Below are positions 1-6,044 of a stretch of DNA of 7,912 bases, piece by piece. The DNA comes from Desulfurivibrio alkaliphilus (GTDB lineage Bacteria; Desulfobacterota; Desulfobulbia; Desulfobulbales; Desulfurivibrionaceae). The notes below the pieces were generated by a model that saw only the letters and a program-made list of their open reading frames with translations, had not been told where the DNA came from and did not search any database. The stretch covers positions 1 through 7,912 of the forward strand of contig DSDS01000062.1 of assembly GCA_011048585.1 (NCBI GenBank), given 5' to 3'. Numbering within the stretch: the first letter of the stretch is position 1; the number at the start of each line of letters is the position of its first letter. A program made the position numbers and the translations under genes.

Positions 1-1203
1 AGCGGCATGGATCTGATGATGGCCGCCAAGCTGGCCGAATGTCAGTCCAAAAAACCCGAGGAACGGGAAATTTTCCTGGTGGAGGGAGATTCCGCCGGCG
101 GCAGCGCCAAACAGGGGCGGGACCGGGTTTTCCAGGCCATTCTGCCCTTACGCGGTAAAATTATGAATGTGGAGAAGGCCCGCTTCGACAAGGTGCTGGC
201 CAGCGAGGAGATCAAGCAGATCATCGCCTCCTTGGGCACCGGGATTGGGCGGGAGGAGTTTGATATTGAAAAGCTGCGCTACCACAAGATCATCATCATG
301 ACCGACGCCGACGTGGATGGGGCCCATATCCGGACCCTGCTTTTGACCTTCTTTTATAGGCAGATGTTGCCGTTGGTTGAACAGGGCCGGGTCTTTATCG
401 GCCAGCCGCCCCTTTATCGGCTCAGCCGGGGGAAAAAAGAGCAGTTCTTCCTCGATGATGAAGAACTGAACCGTTTTCTTTTCAAGCAGGCCAGCGAGAC
501 GATCAGTGTGCGCGCTGATGATGGCCGGGTCATCGAGGGTGAGGCCCTGGTTGCCCTGCTGCGGGATCTCTCCAACTACCAGCAGCTGGTGGACTATCTG
601 GAGCGGCTCAATCTCTGGGAGGAGCTGCTGCGCTATCTGGTGGAGGAGGATATCCACTCCGCCGACCAGTTCGAGAATGAAAATCTGCTGGGGGAATTGC
701 ACCAGCGGTTGAGCGGAGGCCAGTTTATTCTGGGCAACATCCGGCCCTGCCGCTGGCGGCCCAGCTGTTATGAGTTTGATGTGGCGGTTAAAGATAAGGC
801 TCATCTCTTGACCACCATCGGCCCCCAGATCCCCTTGATGCCGGAGTATAGGGCGGTGTTGAGTCAGTATCCCAAGATCAGCTCCCTGTTGGGAGAGAGT
901 TTTACGCTCTTGGTGAAAAACCAGGAGTTGGCCGTCGCTTCCTGGCGGGAGCTGTTGACGGTGATCCGGGCCGAATCGTTCAAGGGCAGCTCGCTCCAGC
1001 GCTATAAAGGTCTGGGTGAGATGAATCCGGAACAGTTATGGGAAACCACCATGAATCCGGAAAACCGGATTCTATTGCGGGTTAACATCGAGGACGCGGA
1101 AAAGGCCGACGAAATCTTCACCACCCTGATGGGGGACAAGGTCGAGCCTCGCCGCGAATTTATTCAGGCCAACGCCCTGGAAGTCTCCTCTCTGGATATT
1201 TAA
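1..1203 (+). CDS. gyrB: DNA gyrase subunit B, C-terminal part (5' end outside window)
   Basis: This is the C-terminal half of the ATPase/TOPRIM subunit of DNA gyrase, which with GyrA introduces negative supercoils in the cytoplasm. The frame is open from base 1, so the GHKL ATPase and transducer domains lie upstream. The TOPRIM motif EGDSAGG is at bases 82-102, and the metal-binding DxDxD acids are at codons 304, 310 and 316 within TDADVDGAH. The QRYKGLGEMNPEQLWETT signature lies near bases 999-1050. About 370 residues follow EGDSAGG, as in the roughly 804-residue E. coli protein and unlike the short Bacillus form. The weakly conserved stretch at about bases 500-980 therefore corresponds to the insert typical of Gram-negative GyrB. 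The C-terminus (NALEVSSLDI) closely parallels that of E. coli. The stop is TAA and gyrA follows after 24 nt, so the two subunits are probably co-transcribed. Nothing looks damaged. Confidence 0.98.
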   Translation, partial: SGMDLMMAAKLAECQSKKPEEREIFLVEGDSAGGSAKQGRDRVFQAILPLRGKIMNVEKARFDKVLASEEIKQIIASLGTGIGREEFDIEKLRYHKIIIMTDADVDGAHIRTLLLTFFYRQMLPLVEQGRVFIGQPPLYRLSRGKKEQFFLDDEELNRFLFKQASETISVRADDGRVIEGEALVALLRDLSNYQQLVDYLERLNLWEELLRYLVEEDIHSADQFENENLLGELHQRLSGGQFILGNIRPCRWRPSCYEFDVAVKDKAHLLTTIGPQIPLMPEYRAVLSQYPKISSLLGESFTLLVKNQELAVASWRELLTVIRAESFKGSSLQRYKGLGEMNPEQLWETTMNPENRILLRVNIEDAEKADEIFTTLMGDKVEPRREFIQANALEVSSLDI

Positions 1204-1227
1204 TTAGAAACGGAAAATTAAACAGTT

Positions 1228-3738
1228 ATGACTGAAGAGACCAATAACTCTCCCACCATCCCCGTTGATAGTCCGTCCATCTCCATCGAGAGGGAGCTAC
1301 GCAAATCCTACCTCGATTACGCGATGAGCGTCATTGTCGGTCGGGCCCTGCCCGATGTTCGTGATGGCCTTAAACCGGTGCATCGCCGGGTTCTTTTTGC
1401 CATGCGGGAGCTGAATAACTATCACAACCGTCCCTTTCTCAAGTCGGCCAGGATTGTCGGTGATGTAATCGGTAAGTATCATCCCCACGGCGACTCGGCG
1501 GTTTACGACACCCTGGTGCGGATGGCCCAAAGTTTCTCCATGCGCTATCCCCTGGTGGATGGCCAGGGCAACTTCGGTTCGGTGGATGGGGATCCACCGG
1601 CGGCCATGCGTTATACCGAGGCGCGGATGACCAGGATCGATCAGGAGATGATCAGCGACCTGGAAAAAGAGACGGTGGACTTCATCCCCACCTATGACAA
1701 CTCGATGAACGAACCCCAGGTCTTCCCGGCCCGGATTCCCAACCTGCTGGTCAACGGCTCTTCGGGAATAGCGGTGGGGATGGCCACCAATATTCCCCCC
1801 CACAACCTGCGGGAGGTGATCGACGGTCTTATCGCCCTGATCGAGGATCCCAACATCACGGTCAGCGGCCTGATGGAGATCATCACCGGGCCCGATTTCC
1901 CCACCGGCGCCTTTATCTGCGGGCGGGCCGGGATTCGCGAGGCTTATGAGACTGGACGCGGCTCCCTGCTGATCCGCTCCCGTACCCATATCGAAAAACA
2001 GAAGAGTGGCCGGGAATCGATCATCATCACCGAGATCCCCTTCCAGCAGAATAAAGCCTCCCTGATCGAGAAAATCGCCCTGCTGGTCAAGGAGAAGAAG
2101 ATCGAATCCATCTCCGAGGTCCGCGATGAATCCGACCGCCAGGGGATGCGGATCGTCCTGGAGTTGAAGAAGGATGAGATCGCCGACGTGGTACTCAATC
2201 AGCTCTACAAGATGACCCCCCTGCAGAAAAGTTTCGGGGTGATTCTGCTCTCCATCGTCAATATGCGGCCGGAGATCCTTAATCTGCGCCAGATTCTGGA
2301 ACATTTCCTGCTCCACCGCAAGACCGTGGTTTACCGGCGCACCGCTTTTGATTTGCGTAAAGCCGAGGAGAAGGCCCACATCATGGAGGGACTCAAGATC
2401 GCCATCACCAATCTGGACGAGGTGGTGGAACTGATCAAGGCCTCGGCCAATCCCCAGGAGGCCCGGGAGGGGTTGATGAGCCGCTTCGAGCTCAGCGCCA
2501 TTCAGGCCCAGGCCATCCTTGAGATGCGGCTCCATCGCCTGACCGGCCTGGAGCGGGAAAAGATCATCGAGGAGTATGAGGCCCTGATCAAGGAGATCAC
2601 CTGGCTGCGGCAGGTGCTGGCCGATGAAGCCTTGGTGATGAAGATCATCCGCGAGGAGTTCGAGGCGATCAGGGAGACTTACGGCGATGAGCGGCGGACC
2701 GAGATCATCGAGGCCCCCGACGAGATCCTGCCCGAGGATATGATCGCCCGCGAGGAGATGGTGGTCACCGTCACCCACGCCGGCTACATCAAGCGCAATC
2801 CGGTGGATCTCTACCGTTCCCAGCGCCGGGGCGGCAAGGGGATTCGCGGGGCCGGCACCACCGAGGAGGACTTCATCAGTTGGATGCAGGTGGCCTCCAC
2901 CCACGATACCCTGCTCTTCTTCACCAACAAAGGCCGGGTTTTCTGGCGCAAGGTTTATGAAATTCCCCAGGCCGGCAGGACCGCCCGGGGCAAGGCGGTG
3001 GTCAACCTGCTCGATCTCGGGACGGAGGAGAAGGTGGCCGCTATCCTGCCGGTGGCCTCCTTCGAGGTGGCTGAAGGCGAGGCTTGCAATATCCTGATGG
3101 TCACCAAGAAGGGGGTGGTCAAGAAGACCGCCTTGAGCGAATTCAGCCGCCCGATCCGCCGGGGCAAGATCGCCCTGACCATCCGCGAGGATGACGAAAT
3201 CCTGGCCGCGACCCTGACCAACGGCCATAACGAGGTGCTGCTCCTCTCCCGTCGCGGGATGGCGGTACGCTTCAGCGAGGATGACGTGCGGACCATGGGC
3301 CGCACCGCCAGCGGAGTGCGAGGGATAAATTTGGCGCCCGAAGATGAGCTGGTGGGGGTCCAGGTTCTTTCCGGTGATTCGGAATCCACCATTTTGGTGG
3401 TGTGTGAAAATGGTTACGGCAAGCGCTCCCGGGTGGAGGAATTCAGGTTGATCCGCCGGGGCGGCAAGGGGGTAATGGCGATCAAGGTCAGCGCCCGCAA
3501 CGGCCAGGTGGTGGGGATGCTCCAGGTTTGCGACGACGACCAGATCATGATGATTACCAATCGAGGCCAGATCATCCGGATGCCCATGAGCGATCTGCGG
3601 GTGATCGGCCGCACCACCCAGGGGGTGAGGCTGTTTAACCTGGACAAGGAGGAGAAGGTGGTGGCTCTGGATCGCCTGGCGGAATCGGTCTCCGGTGACG
3701 ATGAGAGCAAACTTGAGCTTGAGAATGGTGATGAGTAG
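1228..3738 (+). CDS. gyrA: DNA gyrase subunit A
   Basis: This is the 836-residue DNA breakage-reunion and wrapping subunit of gyrase (family norm about 800-900). The winged-helix/tower core begins at about residue 20 (SIERELRKSYLDYAMSVIVGRALPDVRDGLKPVHRRVL). The catalytic tyrosine is Y129, preceded by R128, in AAMRYTEARM (E. coli R121/Y122). The quinolone-determining residues are unmutated: HPHGDSAVYD gives S90 and D94, equivalent to E. coli S83 and D87. The C-terminal beta-pinwheel (about 510-815) has the canonical GyrA box QRRGGKG at 532-538, which identifies a gyrase rather than ParC. A second box-like RRGGKG is at 743-748. The protein ends in an acidic tail. The ATG at 1228 has only a weak Shine-Dalgarno (GGAA at 1212-1215) in an A-rich spacer, so translation may be helped by coupling from gyrB. 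Its last 8 nt overlap gpsA if gpsA starts at 3731. Confidence 0.98.
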   Translation: MTEETNNSPTIPVDSPSISIERELRKSYLDYAMSVIVGRALPDVRDGLKPVHRRVLFAMRELNNYHNRPFLKSARIVGDVIGKYHPHGDSAVYDTLVRMAQSFSMRYPLVDGQGNFGSVDGDPPAAMRYTEARMTRIDQEMISDLEKETVDFIPTYDNSMNEPQVFPARIPNLLVNGSSGIAVGMATNIPPHNLREVIDGLIALIEDPNITVSGLMEIITGPDFPTGAFICGRAGIREAYETGRGSLLIRSRTHIEKQKSGRESIIITEIPFQQNKASLIEKIALLVKEKKIESISEVRDESDRQGMRIVLELKKDEIADVVLNQLYKMTPLQKSFGVILLSIVNMRPEILNLRQILEHFLLHRKTVVYRRTAFDLRKAEEKAHIMEGLKIAITNLDEVVELIKASANPQEAREGLMSRFELSAIQAQAILEMRLHRLTGLEREKIIEEYEALIKEITWLRQVLADEALVMKIIREEFEAIRETYGDERRTEIIEAPDEILPEDMIAREEMVVTVTHAGYIKRNPVDLYRSQRRGGKGIRGAGTTEEDFISWMQVASTHDTLLFFTNKGRVFWRKVYEIPQAGRTARGKAVVNLLDLGTEEKVAAILPVASFEVAEGEACNILMVTKKGVVKKTALSEFSRPIRRGKIALTIREDDEILAATLTNGHNEVLLLSRRGMAVRFSEDDVRTMGRTASGVRGINLAPEDELVGVQVLSGDSESTILVVCENGYGKRSRVEEFRLIRRGGKGVMAIKVSARNGQVVGMLQVCDDDQIMMITNRGQIIRMPMSDLRVIGRTTQGVRLFNLDKEEKVVALDRLAESVSGDDESKLELENGDE

Positions 3739-4756
3739 GGAGGGTGATTGGAGCCGGGTGGCGGTGATTGGGGCCGGAAGCTGGGGGACCGCCCTGGCCG
3801 GGGTCTTGGCCCGCAAGGGTTACCGGGTTCCCCTCTGGAGCCAGACCCCGGTCCGGGTGGAAGAACTGATTCGGGAGCGGGAAAACCGGGCCTATCTGCC
3901 GGGATTCCATCTCGGGGAAAATATCGAGCCCGGCAGTGATCCGACCCTGGTCAGGGGCTGCGAGGCGGTGGTGATGGCGGTGCCCTCCCACGGTTTTCGG
4001 GCGGTTTTTAAGCGGATTATTCCCCATCTTGAGCCCGGCAGCGCCATTATCTCCGCCGCCAAGGGGATTGAAAACGACTCCCTGCTGACCATGACCGGGG
4101 TGATGGCCGAGGAGTTGGCCCAGTGGCCTAAACTGAATTGCCGCCTGGGAGTGCTGGCCGGTCCCAGCTTTGCCCGGGAGGTGGCTGAAGGGCTGCCCAC
4201 CGCTGTCACCGTGGCCGCTGCTGACCAGGAGACCGCCCGTTTTTTTCAGCAACTCTTCTTTACCCAGCGCTTCCGGGTTTACGCCGGCGCCGACCTGATC
4301 GGTCAGGAGCTGGGCGGGGCCCTGAAAAACATTATCGCCATCGCCGCCGGAATCAGCGACGGGTTGGGTTACGGCACCAACTCCCGAGCCGCCCTGATCA
4401 CCCGGGGCCTGGCCGAGATCACCCGACTGGGGGTAAAAATGGGGGCCCAGCCCCTAACCTTCTCCGGCCTGGCCGGGCTGGGGGATCTGGTGCTGACCTG
4501 CACCGGCGATCTCAGCCGCAACCGCACGGTGGGGCTCAAACTGGGGCGGGGGATGAAAATCGGCGAAATTCTGGGGGAAATGCGGATGGTGGCCGAGGGG
4601 GTCAAGACCACCCGTTCGGCCCGGGCCCTGGCCCGGCGGATGGGGGTTGAGATGCCGATTCTGGAAGAGGTTTACCTGGTGCTTTATGAAGATAAATCCT
4701 GCCGGGAGGCGGTCCGTGACCTGCTGGCCCGGGAGGGCAAAGAGGAGTTGGGTTAG
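3731..4756 (+). CDS. gpsA: Glycerol-3-phosphate dehydrogenase [NAD(P)+]
   Basis: This cytoplasmic enzyme reduces dihydroxyacetone phosphate to sn-glycerol 3-phosphate, the backbone for phospholipids. An N-terminal Rossmann fold with GAGSWG at residues 14-19 binds NAD(P)H. AVPSHGFR and SAAKGIE follow in the nucleotide domain, then LAGPSFAREVA. In the all-helical C-terminal domain, GGALKNIIAIAAGISDG carries the invariant lysine (K199), and GTNSRAALITRGLAEI carries the substrate-binding Asn and Arg (N217, R219). The chosen ATG at 3731 gives 341 residues, close to E. coli GpsA (339), and places the start inside the gyrA stop context (8-nt overlap), typical of coupled translation. In-frame ATGs at 3695 and 3725 and a GTG at 3758 are alternatives, and no strong Shine-Dalgarno decides between them. 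The stop TAG abuts the selD start. The functional call is firm; the exact start is less so. Confidence 0.96.
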   Translation: MSREGDWSRVAVIGAGSWGTALAGVLARKGYRVPLWSQTPVRVEELIRERENRAYLPGFHLGENIEPGSDPTLVRGCEAVVMAVPSHGFRAVFKRIIPHLEPGSAIISAAKGIENDSLLTMTGVMAEELAQWPKLNCRLGVLAGPSFAREVAEGLPTAVTVAAADQETARFFQQLFFTQRFRVYAGADLIGQELGGALKNIIAIAAGISDGLGYGTNSRAALITRGLAEITRLGVKMGAQPLTFSGLAGLGDLVLTCTGDLSRNRTVGLKLGRGMKIGEILGEMRMVAEGVKTTRSARALARRMGVEMPILEEVYLVLYEDKSCREAVRDLLAREGKEELG

Positions 4757-4759
4757 GTG
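4742..4759 (+). promoter_or_regulatory. Ribosome binding site and GTG start of selD
   Basis: GAGGAG at 4742-4747 lies 9 nt before GTG at 4757-4759. The codon just before that GTG is the in-frame TAG stop of gpsA, so selD cannot start further upstream in this frame. The site sits inside the last codons of gpsA and fixes the start before the TGA at 4802. That supports translation passing through the TGA rather than starting after it. Confidence 0.8.
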
Positions 4760-5803
4760 AAGAAGTTGGAAAAGCTGACCGGCACCGTCAAAGCCGCCGG
4801 TTGAGCAGCTAAATTGGGTCCGGGGGACCTGGACCAAATTCTGGCAGGGATGAACTTGCCCCACGATCCCCGCTTGCTGGCCGGAATCGGGGGTGGCGAG
4901 GACGCCGGGGTTTATCGGCTCAACGACGAAACCGCCCTGATTCAGACGGTGGATTTTTTCACCCCCATCGTTGATGATCCCTACCTATTCGGCCGGATAG
5001 CCGCGGCCAACGCCCTGAGTGATGTCTATGCCATGGGCGGCACCCCCCTTTTGGCCATGAACCTGGTGGCCTTCCCTATTCGCAAGATGGATTGCTCGGT
5101 TCTGAAGGAGATTCTGCGGGGAGGGCTGGATACCCTCAACGAGGCCGGCGCCCTGCTGGTGGGCGGCCACTCCATTGAGGATGAGGAGATCAAGTATGGT
5201 CTTTCCCTCACCGGCACTGTCCATCCCGGTCGGGTGCTACTCAACTCCGGGGCCCAACCCGGGGATCATTTGCTCCTTACCAAACCGGTGGGGACCGGTA
5301 TCCTGGCCACCGCCATCAAAGGGGGCATGGCCGGGGCCGATCTCGAGAAGATGATCGGCCAGGTGATGGCTCTGCTCAACCGCGAGGCCGCCCAGGTCAT
5401 GGTTACCTCCGGGGCCCATGCCTGCACCGACATCACCGGTTTCGGCCTCCTGGGCCATCTGTACGAGATGGCCGCCGCCTCCGGGGTGGCGATCAACTTG
5501 AACGCCAAGGCGGTTCCTATTCTGCCCCAAGCCCTCCATTTTGCCGGTATGGGGATCATTCCCGAGGGGGCTTACAAGAACCGTGAATACTATCGCCGGC
5601 ATCTCCGCTCCACCCTGGGGGAAAACGATCCCCTGGAGATGGCCCTTTACGACCCCCAAACCTCCGGCGGCCTGCTGATCGCCGCCCCCCCCGCCACCAT
5701 TGCCAAGATCGCGGCCCGTCTGGCCAAACGCCACTACCCCCTGGACTTCGGGATCATCGGGGAAGTGCTTCCCGGCCCCGCCGGAATTATCCACCTTACC
5801 TGA
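4757..5803 (+). CDS. selD: Selenide, water dikinase (selenophosphate synthetase), selenocysteine-containing
   Basis: SelD uses ATP and selenide to make selenophosphate, the selenium donor for Sec-tRNA and 2-selenouridine tRNA. Reading TGA at 4802-4804 as selenocysteine gives 348 residues (E. coli SelD has 347) and a proper N-terminus with the catalytic motif G15-U16-A-A-K19, equivalent to E. coli C17 and K20. The AIRS-type fold follows: GGGEDAGVY at 45-53, TVDFFTPIVDD at 64-74, ANALSDVYAMGG at 84-95, GGHSIED at 136-142 and CTDITGFGLLGH around 225. D49, D66, D89 and D225 match the E. coli metal/ATP aspartates D51, D68, D91 and D227. Gene callers treating TGA as stop would start at TTG 4814 and lose the catalytic residues. 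The gene directly follows gpsA with no gap. Its real terminator is also TGA, followed by a T-tract. The assignment is firm; Sec incorporation is inferred from motif position. Confidence 0.95.
4802..4840 (+). promoter_or_regulatory. Selenocysteine UGA codon and candidate bacterial SECIS hairpin
   Basis: The recoded TGA (4802-4804) is followed by AATTGGGTCC (4812-4821), the loop GGGGGACCT (4822-4830) and GGACCAAATT (4831-4840). The arms pair at 9 of 10 positions with one G-A mismatch. An alternative shorter form pairs GGGTCC (4816-4821) with GGACCT (4825-4830) around a GGG loop. In either form the apical loop begins with G residues about 18 nt after the UGA, which fits known bacterial SECIS elements recognised by SelB. 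No folding program was run, and bacterial SECIS elements vary in sequence, so the exact structure is an inference. Confidence 0.72.
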
Positions 5804-5811
5804 TTTTTTTT
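5758..5811 (+). terminator. Possible weak terminator at the 3' end of selD
   Basis: An uninterrupted run of eight T (5804-5811) directly follows the selD stop. The nearest clear inverted repeat is GGGAAG/CTTCCC at 5760-5773 with a 2-nt loop, or alternatively CGGGG 5758-5762 with CCCCG 5776-5780. Both lie inside the gene and more than 20 nt before the T-run, so this is not a textbook intrinsic terminator. A second weak candidate is CCTGA (5844-5848) with TCAGG (5862-5866), followed by T7 at 5873-5879. Transcription probably ends somewhere in this stretch, since a separate promoter follows. Confidence 0.3.
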
Positions 5812-5882
5812 CTCAATCCACCCCCTCTTGGTGATACGCTGTTCCTGAAAAAGGGAGATGGTCAGGTTTCTGTTTTTTTATA

Positions 5883-5912
5883 TTGACATATCGTTATGTT
5901 TAGACATATAAA
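5883..5912 (+). promoter_or_regulatory. Sigma-70-type promoter for the outer-membrane protein gene
   Basis: TTGACA at 5883-5888 is a perfect -35 hexamer. TATAAA at 5907-5912 (18-nt spacer) or ATATAA at 5906-5911 (17-nt spacer) would be the -10. The region is distinctly AT-rich compared with the GC-rich genes either side. Transcription would start near 5919 and give a leader of roughly 120 nt before the ATG at 6042. This is the only strong promoter-like sequence I found in the gap. Confidence 0.65.
5885..5909 (+). promoter_or_regulatory. Operator-like interleaved repeats over the promoter
   Basis: GACATAT occurs twice (5885-5891 and 5903-5909) with TATGT (5895-5899) midway between. This makes two overlapping dyads, ACATA-N4-TATGT and TATGT-N4-ACATA, with a centre-to-centre spacing of 9 bp. 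They run from the end of the -35 through the -10, where a bound repressor would block RNA polymerase. The half-site is AT-rich and short, so some chance contribution is possible. I do not recognise the cognate regulator. Confidence 0.42.
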
Positions 5913-5913
5913 C

Positions 5914-5928
5914 GGAACTTATATTGCT
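5914..5928 (+). promoter_or_regulatory. Sigma-54-like -24/-12 element
   Basis: GGAACTTATATTGCT contains GG-N10-GC, the spacing diagnostic of RpoN promoters. Against the consensus TGGCACG-N4-TTGCW, preceded here by C at 5913, the -12 half matches fully and the -24 half matches at GG and AC (9 of 12 informative positions). It lies just downstream of the sigma-70 -10 and would start transcription near 5939. It could also be chance in an AT-rich stretch, and no enhancer-binding site is recognised upstream. Confidence 0.35.
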
Positions 5929-5941
5929 TATGATGGGGATT

Positions 5942-6003
5942 GGGTCCGGCGGCATGGGTCGCCGACCCTTATAGGGGTGGTCCCCGTGTGGGGGGTTGCC
6001 ACC
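5942..6003 (+). promoter_or_regulatory. Structured 5' leader of the outer-membrane protein mRNA
   Basis: Two hairpins are visible. The first pairs GGGTC-c-GGCG (5942-5951) with CGCCGACCC (5960-5968): nine base pairs with one bulged C and an 8-nt loop. The second pairs GGTGG (5976-5980) with CCACC (5999-6003) and CCCC (5982-5985) with GGGG (5990-5993) around GTGT. TTGCCA (5996-6001) can instead pair with TGGCAA (6018-6023), next to the ribosome binding site, so mutually exclusive folds are possible. It matches no riboswitch class I recognise. Confidence 0.4.
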
Positions 6004-6029
6004 GGGTAATAAATCTTTGGCAATTGAGA

Positions 6030-6044
6030 GGAGGAGAGAAGATG
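6030..6044 (+). promoter_or_regulatory. Ribosome binding site deciding the porin start
   Basis: GGAGG at 6030-6034, within a longer AGAGGAGGAG tract, sits 7 nt before ATG 6042-6044. It fixes the start at the signal peptide (MKKTFSML) rather than at the in-frame ATG-like codon about 100 nt upstream. Confidence 0.9.

Noticed and set aside
148..804. Minus-strand frame of 218 codons opposite gyrB
   Set aside because: It is a shadow of the conserved gyrB coding frame with no recognisable motif.
1204..1227. Separate promoter for gyrA in the gyrB-gyrA gap
   Set aside because: The gap is only 24 nt, A-rich, and shows no paired -35/-10 elements.
3695..3730. gpsA start at ATG 3695
   Set aside because: It would overlap gyrA by 44 nt and add a non-conserved tail before the Rossmann fold. 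The ATG at 3731 within the gyrA stop context gives the usual length.
1297..3816. Long open frame of 839 codons on the minus strand opposite gyrA
   Set aside because: It is antisense to a fully recognisable gyrA. The product is rich in His, Gly, Asp and Pro with no recognisable domain, as expected from the complement of GC-rich codons.
4814..5803. selD starting at TTG 4814, after the TGA
   Set aside because: This start removes the catalytic Sec/Lys motif and has no Shine-Dalgarno. The upstream GTG at 4757 has a good ribosome binding site and restores the conserved N-terminus and family length.
5942..6023. Known riboswitch in the porin leader
   Set aside because: I compared it from memory with cobalamin, c-di-GMP and molybdenum-cofactor motifs and saw no matching conserved core, so it is reported only as a structured leader.
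5940..6041. N-terminal extension of the porin by 34 codons
   Set aside because: The extension is Gly/Pro/Arg-rich and lies in the structured leader. The strong Shine-Dalgarno and the signal peptide place the start at 6042.
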